From Methylocystis sp. (GTDB lineage: Bacteria > Pseudomonadota > Alphaproteobacteria > Rhizobiales > Beijerinckiaceae): 58,498 nucleotides of DNA. This document shows, piece by piece, positions 1-7,570 of this stretch. The stretch spans positions 1 through 58,498 of the forward strand of contig NZ_JAKFWS010000044.1 in NCBI RefSeq assembly GCF_021731785.1, given 5' to 3'. Both the position numbers and the translations under genes were made by a program. Numbering within the stretch: position 1 is the stretch's first letter; the number at the start of each line of letters is the position of its first letter. The notes beneath the pieces were generated by a model that was given only the letters and a program-made list of their open reading frames with translations, was not told where the DNA came from and searched no databases.

Positions 1-738
1 CGCCGAGGCGCGGAACGGAACATGATGAACTGAAGAGAGAGCAATTATGCCGAGCGAGTCCACGTGTTTCTCCGATGTGGGACGGCCGTTTTGGGCTCTG
101 CTCGGCATAATCTCCTGCTCGACATAAGAAGTTTTATGCCGATATCGGCATAATACCTGCTCCTGCCGCTCATGGTCTGGACTGACCGTGAAGCCCACCA
201 ACTGATCGAGCGTCATGCCGTCTTCAGCGTAGATGTCGAGGAGCTTCGGCGACACTGACGCGAGCCGCAGCCGCTGCTTGACGATGGCGACGCTGACGAA
301 GAAAGCGGCCGCGATCTCGTCCACGCTCTGGCCTTTCTCGCGTAGCGCCAGAAAGGCTCGGAACTGATCGAGCGGATGCAGCGGCGCGCGCTGGACATTC
401 TCGGCGAGACTGTCCTCCTCGGGCGTTCCCTCGGTGCGCACGACGCAGGGGATCGGCGCCGTTCGGGCGAGGCGCTTCTGCTTCACTAAAAGTTCGAGCG
501 CGCGATAGCGCCTTCCGCCAGCGGGGATTTCGAACATGCCGGTCTCGGCGCCGGTTTCGTCGAGCACTGGCCGCGCGGTGATGCTCTGCCACAGCGTGCG
601 GCGGGCGATGTCCTCGGCGAGCTCCTCAATCGAAACGCCGGCCTTGATGCGCCGCACGTTCGATTGCGACAACACGAGCTTGTTGAAGGGAATATCGCGC
701 GAGGCGCTCAACTGGATCTTCTGAGCCGGCTTGGCCAT
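1..738 (-). CDS. ParB/RepB/Spo0J-family partition protein, cut by the window edge and probably truncated
   Basis: Reading from the ATG at 738 downwards gives a ParB-like N-terminus: an ordered N-terminal region with NVRR, a GGRRYRALELL box and the ENVQRAPLHPLDQFRAF stretch typical of ParB box II, then a helix-turn-helix region (IAAAFFVSVAIVKQRLRLA). The family normally binds centromere-like sites and slides as a CTP-dependent clamp; plasmid and island versions are common. A GGAG Shine-Dalgarno lies 9 nt before the ATG, inside a leader shared with the next gene. Similarity is convincing down to about position 160 (the PDHERQEQV region). From there the reading frame stays open to position 1 but looks like non-ParB sequence made of repeated TTATGCCGA arms, so the gene seems broken by an insertion or recombination. 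The downstream end is outside the window. Confidence 0.75.
   Translation of the reverse strand, partial: MAKPAQKIQLSASRDIPFNKLVLSQSNVRRIKAGVSIEELAEDIARRTLWQSITARPVLDETGAETGMFEIPAGGRRYRALELLVKQKRLARTAPIPCVVRTEGTPEEDSLAENVQRAPLHPLDQFRAFLALREKGQSVDEIAAAFFVSVAIVKQRLRLASVSPKLLDIYAEDGMTLDQLVGFTVSPDHERQEQVLCRYRHKTSYVEQEIMPSRAQNGRPTSEKHVDSLGIIALSSVHHVPFRASA
44..154. repeat. Cluster of TTATGCCGA arms resembling a recombinase site array
   Basis: A perfect 20-bp palindrome, TTATGCCGATATCGGCATAA, lies at 134-153. The same half-site recurs as GCTCGACATAAG (117-128), GCTCGGCATAAT (100-111) and, inverted, ATTATGCCGAGC (44-55). Inverted core half-sites with further direct copies nearby resemble the core-plus-arm architecture of tyrosine-recombinase sites at transposon ends. 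The array begins exactly where ParB similarity stops. No recombinase gene is visible in the window, so the assignment is inference. Confidence 0.5.
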
Positions 739-746
739 GGGGATAA

Positions 747-800
747 ACTCCGCGACGGGCGGCCGAAAGCCTCTCTTTCCGCCTCCAACCCGTCACGAAG
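747..800 (-). promoter_or_regulatory. Structured leader, copy A, upstream of the ParB gene
   Basis: On the minus strand this leader ends in the GGAG that serves as ribosome binding site for the ParB gene. An outer stem pairs 789-794 with 754-759 (GACGGG/CCCGTC) and an inner stem pairs 775-779 with 765-769 (GAAAG/CTTTC) around an AGAGG loop. The same arrangement with different inner-stem bases is found upstream of the DUF932 gene at 2128-2178. The AGAGG loop is itself Shine-Dalgarno-like. A role in translation control is inferred from position and base pairing only. Confidence 0.55.
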
Positions 801-900
801 AACGGCGCCGCCCTCTGCCTCTGAGGGCGACGCCGAAAAATGAGAGGAGGAAGACACAGCGCCAGAGAACCGCGGTCTCGGCGCCATGGCATCACGATGA

Positions 901-2118
901 TCAGACGGCGCGCTCCAACAACGCTTTGGCCTTGCCCTCGAGTTCCAGGCGCGCATCCTGATGCGGCTTGGCGCGGGCGACTGCGGTGATGCCCTGCACG
1001 AAGTCGAAGATGCTCTCCGGCGGCCGGCCTTCTTCATTCAGAACCGTCGCGATCACTTTCGCGGTTTCGGCTTTGCTGAAGCCGCGCTTGCGCAGAAACG
1101 CCTCCCGCTCCTCGTCCTTGCGGGCGACGATTCGCTCGCGCGCCGCCTTGACACCAGCGATAAAGGGCGCCGGCGAGGAGCGGGCGAAGTTCGTGAGGGC
1201 CGGCGCCGCCTCATGGGCGAAGCGCTGCGCTGCAAATTTGCTGTGTCGGATGCTGATCTCCTCGAAACCTTCGACGCCCCAGAGATTGCGGTTCATGCAA
1301 ACGGCGCGAAGATAGAAGGAGGCAATGCCGAGCGTTTTCGAGCCAACCTCGCTGTTCCAGCAGTAAAATCCCCGAAAGTACAAATCAGGGTCGCCATTCG
1401 GCAGGCGCCCCGCCTCGATCGGATGCGTATCGTCGACGAGGAAAAGGAAAACATCGCGGTCGCTGGCGTAAAGGGTGGTCGTCTCTTTGGTGACGTCCAC
1501 GAAGGGATTGTGGGTCATGGTGGCCCAGTCCAGCACGCCGGGAACTTTCCAGCGCGTGTCGCCCGTCCCGTTTCCCGCGATGTTCATCACGGCGGCGACG
1601 AGCTCATGGTCCCAGATTCGGCCGTAGTCCGGCCCCGTTACTGCACGAAGTTCGATCCTGCCGTCCTCGGCCTCGAGAGTCTTGATCAACTCGGCCCGGT
1701 GCGACAGCAGACCATGTTGGAGGTTGACGGCGGCGAGCGGGGCCGGCAGATCACGCAAATAACTCGACGGCGCGCCCACCAGACTACAGATCTGCCCGAA
1801 GCTCCAATGGGTGGGAGCGACGGGGGTCTCCCGGCCTGGAACGATCAGCGCAAGCCGCTCCGCGTCATCTCGTCTTGCTTCGACGTGGATGGCGCGACTT
1901 ATTACAGTTCGAGCCGTCGCGCGATCCGCCCGTGCGCGAACAGCAGCATAGAGTTCCGGCAACGACAGAAAGCGTTCGTCATCGGGCCGGGAAAACCACT
2001 CGGATGAAACGCGGCCGACGCGATCGCCGTGGGAGAGATCGATCTTGAATCCCAAGGAACCAGCATAATTGCGGGGACCGCCAGCCTCAGCCGCGGCGTT
2101 CGACACATCGATGTTCAT
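901..2118 (-). CDS. DUF932 domain-containing protein
   Basis: A 405-residue protein from the ATG at 2118. The middle and C-terminal part match the DUF932 (phage/plasmid-like protein) family: the TGPDYGRIWDHELV region, the MTHNPFVDVTKE region and the RGFYCWNSEVGSKTLGI block followed by AVCMNRNLWG. The biochemical function of the family is not established; members travel on plasmids, phages and integrative elements, often near ParB-like genes as here. The start was chosen because GGAG lies 8 nt upstream at the end of the shared leader; an open frame continues to 2346 but that extension overlaps the leader. It is co-oriented with the ParB gene, 162 bp upstream of it, and each gene has its own leader copy, so they may be co-regulated rather than one transcript. 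Confidence 0.8.
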   Translation of the reverse strand: MNIDVSNAAAEAGGPRNYAGSLGFKIDLSHGDRVGRVSSEWFSRPDDERFLSLPELYAAVRARADRATARTVISRAIHVEARRDDAERLALIVPGRETPVAPTHWSFGQICSLVGAPSSYLRDLPAPLAAVNLQHGLLSHRAELIKTLEAEDGRIELRAVTGPDYGRIWDHELVAAVMNIAGNGTGDTRWKVPGVLDWATMTHNPFVDVTKETTTLYASDRDVFLFLVDDTHPIEAGRLPNGDPDLYFRGFYCWNSEVGSKTLGIASFYLRAVCMNRNLWGVEGFEEISIRHSKFAAQRFAHEAAPALTNFARSSPAPFIAGVKAARERIVARKDEEREAFLRKRGFSKAETAKVIATVLNEEGRPPESIFDFVQGITAVARAKPHQDARLELEGKAKALLERAV

Positions 2119-2125
2119 GACCAGG

Positions 2126-2178
2126 ACTCCGCGACGGGCGCCACGAGCCTCTCTCGCAGCGCTCAACCCGTCACGAAA
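2126..2178 (-). promoter_or_regulatory. Structured leader, copy B, upstream of the DUF932 gene
   Basis: This is the second copy of the element at 747-800. Conserved blocks on the plus strand are CTCCGCGACGGGCG, CTCTC and AACCCGTCACGAA. The outer stem pairs 2167-2172 with 2133-2138 and the inner hairpin pairs 2153-2156 with 2144-2147 (CGAG/CTCG), again around the loop read AGAGG on the minus strand. The inner stem differs in sequence from copy A but still pairs, which is the covariation expected of a functional RNA. The Shine-Dalgarno GGAG follows directly after the 3' arm. Confidence 0.55.
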
Positions 2179-2399
2179 AACCGCGCCGAACTCTGACTTT
2201 ATCGATGAATACCGATATCCAAGAAGGCCCGCATTCGTGGAAACTGACGCGGGGCAACAGCGAACTGGCGTTCGATCGCAGAGGCGGTGATCCTTCACGA
2301 GAAGGCCAACGGGGGCATGACGATCCCCGAGAAGCTTATCAAGCACGGCAACGTCGGCTTCGCGGTGGTTCTTCTCACGCCAGATGACGTGGGCCGCGC

Positions 2400-3457
2400 T
2401 ATTAGATGTTTGATCCCGTGGTTTGATGGTGCAATCTTCTCCAGCGACTGGAAGGATGCGCTATGGGCCAAATTCTCCACGGGAGCGCCCGCACGACAGC
2501 GGCGGTGCGTCGAGCGATACAGCATAGTCAAGAGAGCTTGAGAGCCCTCGCCAAGCGCTATGGCGTCAACCAGAAGACCATCGCCAAATGGAAGAAGCGA
2601 ACTTCAGTTTCTGACGAGCGCACAGGCCCAAAAGAGCCGAGGTCGACAGTTCTGACGATCGAGGAGGAGGCGATTATCGTCGCCTTCCGCCGTCACACGC
2701 TGCTGCCGCTCGATGATTGCCTCTACGCCTTGCAGGCGACGATCCCGCATCTGACGCGTTCGGCGCTGCACCGCTGTCTTCAGCGGCACGGCATTTCACA
2801 GCTGCCAAAAATCGACGGTGAGGTCTCCGCCAAGCAAAAGTTCAAAGCCTATCCGATTGGCTTTTTCCACATCGACCTCGCCGAGGTGCGAACGGCCGAA
2901 GGGAGGCTCTACATGTTCGTGGCGATCGACCGGACGTCGAAATTCGCTTTTGTGGAACTGCATGAGAGGGCCACGACACAAGTCGCCGCAGACTTCCTGT
3001 TCGCGCTGATCAAAGCCGTTCCCTACAAAATCCACACGGTGCTCACCGACAACGGAATTCATTTCACCGACCCGGCTGGCGACACCTGGACCCCAGTAGA
3101 AATCAAACGAATGCTCGCCGAGGGGAAGCGGTTTCGTGCACATGCTTTCGAATTCGCCTGCGCCCGCGCCGATATCGATCATCGACTGACCAAACCCAAG
3201 CATCCCTGGACCAATGGTCAGGTCGAGCGAATGAACCGGACAATCAAAGAGGCGACCGTCAAACGTTACTTTTACGAAACGCACGCCGAACTGCGCACGC
3301 ATCTTGCCAACTTCGTCACCGCATACAACTTCGCCCGCCGCCTGAAGACGCTCAAAGGCCTCACGCCCTATGAGTTCATCTGCAAGCTCTGGACGAAAGA
3401 GCCGCATCGATTCATACTCGATCCGCTCCACCAGATGCCGGGACTATACATCTAACA
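2400..3457 (+). mobile_element. IS481-family insertion sequence
   Basis: An element of about 1058 bp carrying one transposase gene. Left end reads TATTAGATGT and the right end, reverse-complemented, reads TGTTAGATGT; the similarity continues inward for about 28 bp with some mismatches (shared TTAGATGT, TCCCG and TGG blocks), giving imperfect terminal inverted repeats. The transposase stop codon lies inside the right repeat. Flanks (GCCGCGC on the left, CAACCGA on the right) show no target duplication, so an adjacent deletion or an old insertion is likely. Confidence 0.8.
2463..3455 (+). CDS. IS481-family transposase
   Basis: 330 residues, the normal size for the family. The N-terminal half holds a helix-turn-helix (SLRALAKRYGVNQKTIAKW, about residues 25-43) that binds the element ends. 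The C-terminal rve/RNase H-like catalytic core has an intact acidic triad: Asp138 in HIDLAEV, Asp196 in LTDNGIHF and Glu255 in NGQVERMNRT. The protein cuts and joins the inverted repeats at 2400 and 3457. No frameshift is visible, so the transposase may be functional. It is oriented the same way as the TIR-like gene it interrupts. Confidence 0.92.
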   Translation: MGQILHGSARTTAAVRRAIQHSQESLRALAKRYGVNQKTIAKWKKRTSVSDERTGPKEPRSTVLTIEEEAIIVAFRRHTLLPLDDCLYALQATIPHLTRSALHRCLQRHGISQLPKIDGEVSAKQKFKAYPIGFFHIDLAEVRTAEGRLYMFVAIDRTSKFAFVELHERATTQVAADFLFALIKAVPYKIHTVLTDNGIHFTDPAGDTWTPVEIKRMLAEGKRFRAHAFEFACARADIDHRLTKPKHPWTNGQVERMNRTIKEATVKRYFYETHAELRTHLANFVTAYNFARRLKTLKGLTPYEFICKLWTKEPHRFILDPLHQMPGLYI

Positions 3458-3761
3458 CAACCGAGGACAAGCCGCGCGCCCGTCAGAACGTCATCCTTGA
3501 GTTGGGATACTTCGTCGGACGCCTCGGTCGGGACAAAGTGTGCGCCCTACTCAAGGACGATATCGAAATGCCGACCGACTACGTGGGCGTCGCCTATGTC
3601 AAATGGGACAGCGCGGGCGCATGGAAGATGCAGCTTGCGAAGGAGCTGGACGAGGCGGGCTACGACATAGATTTCAACAAGGTGATGAAGAGCGCGTGAT
3701 AGCGAGGTACGCCCGCACCCTCGCTGCAGCGCGTTGCAACTTCCTGAGAGGCTCCGCGAGG

Positions 3762-4613
3762 TCAAGCCCCGCCTCGGCTCAACCGCTCATGCTCAGCGAT
3801 CAGGAAGGTCAGATAGCTGCGAATGAGATTGCAATAGAGCCGCGCCTCGTGGAGTTGAAGCGCCAACCCCTCTTTCAGATCGACGCCGTGGCGAACACCG
3901 CCTCCGGTCGGCGAAGATAGATAGCCGTGCAGCGTCATCATCCACCCGAAAATTTGTTCCTGATGCCCGCGCCCTCGCTGACGCAACTCAGGGACGATCT
4001 TGTTGAAATATCGCCCCTGAATGCTGCCGTCGAAAATATCGGGGCTCCGAAACGCAGTGGCGATCGTCTCCAGAAGCCACACGACTTCCTGCACTGCCTG
4101 CCGACCATTTCCTTCAGCAAGAGCGCGCTCAGAGGCTCGAAGGGCTTCATCAATCAGGGTTTGGGCCTGCACGTCGAGCGAGGGCGGCTGCTCCGGCACC
4201 GCGATCGGAATGTGTACACGAGTAGCGACAAGATTCGGTGGGTCGATCTGATACCCAGCACCAGGATCGGAAAGAATGCGGTTGATCCTGCCGATATCCG
4301 GCAGGGCGATGTCTGGCCTCTGCTGTAGCTCCTCGCAGGCGCTGTAAAAAGCTTCAATGAAGAGCGGCGCATTGGTGGCGGCGTAGCTCATCTCTGTTTC
4401 CAAATCACTCGCCGCCCAACTCGCATTGCTGCTGACGTGGTGGGGACGGCCTGCCGCAGCGGAGAAATGCGATTTGAAATGTTCCAAGATGTTTTGGCGA
4501 TTGCCCTGACCACAGATGCGATTGATCAGATCGAGGAAGCCAGCTTCCACGTCTCGCTCAATGCTACCGGGGCTCTCGAACCTCCATTCATTTTCAAAGA
4601 ATAGCATCGTCAC
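3762..4613 (-). CDS. Abi_C/HEPN-like protein, probable abortive-infection component
   Basis: 283 residues, no signal peptide or membrane segment. The C-terminal 110 residues resemble the abortive infection C-terminal domain: an all-helical region followed by GGGVRHG and then EARLYCNLIRSYLTFLIAEHERL, where the RHG sits like the R...H motif of HEPN-type RNases. The N-terminal half (a region with RDVEAGFLDLINRICG) is not recognised. Known members act in phage defence, usually by RNA cleavage or translation arrest; that activity here is inferred. It lies 140 bp downstream of the HEPN/TOPRIM gene on the same strand, and the spacer is AT-rich with two TTGCAA hexamers (4683-4698), so it may have its own promoter. 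Confidence 0.55.
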   Translation of the reverse strand: MTMLFFENEWRFESPGSIERDVEAGFLDLINRICGQGNRQNILEHFKSHFSAAAGRPHHVSSNASWAASDLETEMSYAATNAPLFIEAFYSACEELQQRPDIALPDIGRINRILSDPGAGYQIDPPNLVATRVHIPIAVPEQPPSLDVQAQTLIDEALRASERALAEGNGRQAVQEVVWLLETIATAFRSPDIFDGSIQGRYFNKIVPELRQRGRGHQEQIFGWMMTLHGYLSSPTGGGVRHGVDLKEGLALQLHEARLYCNLIRSYLTFLIAEHERLSRGGA

Positions 4614-4753
4614 GGCTCAGGTTTGGTATGGTGATTGGTGTAATGATATGCTCGGTGGAACGAGAAATTTTTAACATTAGCCTTGCAATCCGTTGCAATT
4701 TTCGTTCGGGTATCTCCACTCACTGGAACCGCCATCACGCGAATCGAACCGAT

Positions 4754-6058
4754 CTACGCGGTAGGGTTCCGCGTGGCTGCTGCGATGGAACTGCACTCGG
4801 ATACGAGGGCGTCGAGCGCTGTGTTGATCTTGCTCGCGTCGTAAGACCCTGCCGACAGCGTATCGGGTGTCTGCCTCAAGAATTCTTTGATGTAGGACTC
4901 CTTGTGCTCCAAGGAGCCTTGATAGGCCTTCACTTCCCTCTTGTAATTGGTCCAAAGCACCTGCGCGGGGGGAAATCCTCCGGCGTCGAGGTCCAGATAG
5001 CATTCAATTGCCGCCGCCCGTCGATTGATGTCCGTTTCGCTTACCCCCTCAGGTCCACGCGCCCGAAAGGCGCGAAACCGATCCAGTTCAGGCAGCATGA
5101 TGGCACGCATGTTGACCGGCAGGAGGCGGTTGGAGAGCCGCCGATGGGCATCAAAGCCCTCCGCGTCATTGTCGAACAGGAAGACAACCTGATTGTGCAC
5201 GTCGATTTTCGCGAGCCCTTCGGCAAACTTGAGCAGGTTGCCGGTGCCCGGAAATGGATGGCTTTCGCTAACGTCGATGAACCGGAAGAAATCCGCGATC
5301 TCTGGTCGAAGCAATCCAAATGCGTGCTTAAGGATATGCGCGTCCGAACTCCCCTCAGTGGCGACCAGGAAGGTCTCGGTTCGCCGCGCGTTCGGCACGA
5401 AATCACTTTCGTTCGCCCAGCCTGCATCCACCAGCGGTCCATAGTGGCAGATAACCTCGTCGTCCTCGTTCGCCTTGCATTCCGCTAGCAAGCGCATAAT
5501 CGAGTATGGATGCATGATGTTCACAAGCTCGCCAAAATAGCTTCGCTCCGAGTATGCCTGGAAATCGAAAGGCGAATAGCGAGGGAGTCGAGCGGTGATC
5601 CCCTCGTTGTTGAAGCGTCCGCGAACACTTGCCTCGTTTGCTTTACCAGTACCCGAGACGAACGTTTCGTCTAAACTACGGAGCGGATGCCGTGTCACGA
5701 ACTGGCGAAATTCGTCGAAGCTCATTAGGTCCAGCAAGGGCTCTTGCTCATCGTCGGCCAAAGACCGCCGCTCCTCGCGCCATGCCTCTGCCGTGCGCTC
5801 ATATTCCCGCTTCACCCGTTCAAGCGAGAAGCCGAGCAACTGGAGCCTGGGAACGACATCCTTCAACGGACGCGAGAGAGCCATCTCCATGGCCACTGGA
5901 CTTTCTCCCGTTTCCTCAAAATAATCATAGTCGATCTGCTTCCCACGAACACGCTTGCGATCCTGTTCCTGGAACAATGAGCCGTGATCAATCCCACGGA
6001 AATTCTTGCTATAGGTGAGGGATACGCCGCCAACATCTAATGTGATCTCAGTACCCAA
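4754..6058 (-). CDS. HEPN/TOPRIM-associated domain protein, probable defence gene
   Basis: 434 residues. The first 60 residues match the HEPN/Toprim N-terminal domain: a short beta-rich start followed by SKNFRGIDHGSLFQ. A helical middle is followed by a TOPRIM-like segment: the conserved Glu in TFLVATEGSSD (about residue 231) and the acidic pair in VVFLFDNDAEG (about residue 295), as in OLD-type nucleases, topoisomerases and primases. Metal-dependent nucleic acid cleavage is therefore likely. Proteins of this architecture are found in defence islands, but the mechanism is poorly known. The gene starts 90 bp after the patatin gene ends and reads in the same direction as its neighbours. Confidence 0.72.
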   Translation of the reverse strand: MGTEITLDVGGVSLTYSKNFRGIDHGSLFQEQDRKRVRGKQIDYDYFEETGESPVAMEMALSRPLKDVVPRLQLLGFSLERVKREYERTAEAWREERRSLADDEQEPLLDLMSFDEFRQFVTRHPLRSLDETFVSGTGKANEASVRGRFNNEGITARLPRYSPFDFQAYSERSYFGELVNIMHPYSIMRLLAECKANEDDEVICHYGPLVDAGWANESDFVPNARRTETFLVATEGSSDAHILKHAFGLLRPEIADFFRFIDVSESHPFPGTGNLLKFAEGLAKIDVHNQVVFLFDNDAEGFDAHRRLSNRLLPVNMRAIMLPELDRFRAFRARGPEGVSETDINRRAAAIECYLDLDAGGFPPAQVLWTNYKREVKAYQGSLEHKESYIKEFLRQTPDTLSAGSYDASKINTALDALVSECSSIAAATRNPTA

Positions 6059-6148
6059 AAATCAGCCCCCATGAATTCTCGGCCTCGGCCAGCCCTTCTC
6101 TGGGGGAAGCCTCCCACAGCCGCACGATCTCCACCGCTGGTCGATTGT

Positions 6149-7129
6149 TCAGGCCAAGTACGCCAGAAACCGCCGCCACTCCGCGGCCTGCGTCTGCCGG
6201 GTGTTCTCGATGGCCTTCTGCGCGAGCTCAATGATCGTTTTCGTCGCGACGGTGCTCGTGTCGTCCAATTCGATCCGTTGGGCCGGCTTGGCATCGATCC
6301 GAAGAAACGTGCCAGGACGCAAACACCGAACCTGATTGATCGCCAGTGCCTCCTGCGCCGTCATAATGAGGTCAATGATGGCGTGCCGGGCGAGCCAGCC
6401 GATCTTTCCAGGCGCGCCGTCGACGGTGCCGGCCCGTGGCGACCCAGCCGTTCCGATGCTGAGCAGATGGCATTCCTCGAGGCGGCAGCCGAATTGCCGC
6501 GCTGCCTCGGTTAGAACGACCAGATCCGGGGCATTGGCCACAAGACCACCGTCGACATAGACCCGGTCACCGATCCGGTGCGGGGGAAAATAGGTCGGCG
6601 CCGCCGAGGTTGCGAGCGCGACATCGAGGGTCGAGACCTCGTCTCCCTTTCCGGTCGCCGCAGCGCTGGATCGGAAGAGATACGGTGTGCCAGTACCTTC
6701 CTGCACCGCGGAGACCACGAGCGGGACGGGAATGTCGGCAAAAGCCCTTTGCGCGCGGGGCTTTCCGAGGACTGCCTCGATCGCGCGCTGCAGGCCACCA
6801 TTTCCATAGCGGGATTTGGAGAAGCCTGCGAATGACAGCGGGCTCGGTTGAAAGATCGCCGGTCCATGCTCGCGCATGAACGCCACGAGATCGCGCGCCG
6901 GCACGCCGCTGGCAAGCCCGATCGCGAGAATCCCACCCACGGACGTGCCGGCTATCATGTCGAAGCGCTTGCCGAGCGGGACGCCGCCGTCCGCTTCGGC
7001 CGCGGCCAGTATCTCGGCTGAAAAGAGCCCGCGGTAACCGCCGCCGGTTAGGGCGAGAAGGTGTCGCTCGCGCCGCCCGCGTCGCTCCTCTCCGGGAAGT
7101 TCGCCGGGATCGAGTTTTCGGCTGTTCAT
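6149..7129 (-). CDS. Patatin-like phospholipase (CapV-like)
   Basis: 326 residues with a complete patatin catalytic dyad: the oxyanion-hole motif GGGYRG near residue 29, the nucleophile elbow GTSVG with Ser63, and the catalytic Asp in DGG near residue 193. Patatins hydrolyse acyl chains of membrane lipids. The short, soluble form with an early GGGxRG resembles the CapV phospholipases that act as CBASS effectors, but no cyclic-nucleotide synthase is visible in the window, so stand-alone action or an unlinked partner is possible. Its ATG overlaps the end of the PIN-like gene by 4 nt, which indicates translational coupling. Confidence 0.85.
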   Translation of the reverse strand: MNSRKLDPGELPGEERRGRRERHLLALTGGGYRGLFSAEILAAAEADGGVPLGKRFDMIAGTSVGGILAIGLASGVPARDLVAFMREHGPAIFQPSPLSFAGFSKSRYGNGGLQRAIEAVLGKPRAQRAFADIPVPLVVSAVQEGTGTPYLFRSSAAATGKGDEVSTLDVALATSAAPTYFPPHRIGDRVYVDGGLVANAPDLVVLTEAARQFGCRLEECHLLSIGTAGSPRAGTVDGAPGKIGWLARHAIIDLIMTAQEALAINQVRCLRPGTFLRIDAKPAQRIELDDTSTVATKTIIELAQKAIENTRQTQAAEWRRFLAYLA

Positions 7130-7569
7130 ATCTCGATCATGCTGAGCGTGGTCCGCTCCGCGATGTCCTGGAGTTGCCGCGACCCGCTCGTAACGAGCGC
7201 ATAGCCGCGGGCGATCGCCGTTGCGAAGATCAGACGATCATCCTCCCCGAGTTCCTCGTCCGCATCGGGAACATCAATCAGGCGATCGCCGCGAAGACCG
7301 GCTTGCCAAACGTCCACAATCGCGGCGTCGACATCGATGACGCCACCCGACTGCTCGAAGTCCCGACGTCCTTCCTGGTAAAGACGGCGCCAGTGATTGC
7401 GCTGAGTGACACCCATGTCCTCGATGGCGTGAGCGATCTGCCCCAGGCTGATGACGCTCACGAAAAGATCGCTTTTTCCGGGCCTGGTCTCCTCGAGCCA
7501 TTGGAAGACGGGTCTCGCCACATCGCGACTGAACAGATCCATCACCTGTTGCGTGTCGAGCAGGTACAC
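7126..7569 (-). CDS. PIN-domain (VapC-like) protein with altered active site
   Basis: 147 residues from a GTG at 7569, placed 1 nt after the stop of the upstream gene; a longer open frame exists but the PIN fold begins at VYLLDTQQVMDL. Family landmarks are the first acid in LLDT, the SVISLGQI strand and the EDDRLIFATA helix. In typical VapC/FitB proteins the second strand carries Glu (LGEI) where this protein has Gln, and the closing TRN...DF motif is replaced by TSGSRQLQDI. RNase activity may thus be weakened or lost. With the small protein upstream it forms a toxin-antitoxin-like pair, and it is coupled to the patatin gene downstream. Confidence 0.75.
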   Translation of the reverse strand: MYLLDTQQVMDLFSRDVARPVFQWLEETRPGKSDLFVSVISLGQIAHAIEDMGVTQRNHWRRLYQEGRRDFEQSGGVIDVDAAIVDVWQAGLRGDRLIDVPDADEELGEDDRLIFATAIARGYALVTSGSRQLQDIAERTTLSMIEI

Positions 7570-7570
7570 A

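Larger units (their letters stand above)
2284..3699 (+). pseudogene. TIR-like nucleotide-binding effector gene (CAP12/Pycsar-type), split by an IS
   Basis: Two pieces of one gene flank the insertion. The left piece (about 2284-2399) encodes VILHEKANGG, then NVGFAVVLLTPDDVG; the right piece (3458-3699) encodes KPRARQNVILELGYFVGRLG and ends with a WKMQLAKELDEAGYDID tail and a TGA at 3697. Together these are hallmarks of the predicted nucleotide-binding TIR-like family (PF10137), whose members serve as NADase-type effectors in anti-phage signalling. The N-terminal part (the usual VFIVHGHD start) is missing upstream of 2284, where the frame runs into unrelated sequence, so the gene is both 5'-truncated and interrupted. 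It should be inactive. Confidence 0.8.

Noticed and set aside
961-2007. Long plus-strand open frame opposite the DUF932 gene
   Set aside because: High-GC shadow of the DUF932 coding sequence; the other strand has clear family motifs.
2205-2387. Plus-strand 60-codon open frame starting MNTDIQEG
   Set aside because: It overlaps the TIR-like remnant in a different frame and has no family resemblance or conserved context.
4683-4698. Two TTGCAA hexamers as a promoter or operator for the Abi-like gene
   Set aside because: No convincing -10 at the right distance; the sequence is AT-rich and may match by chance.
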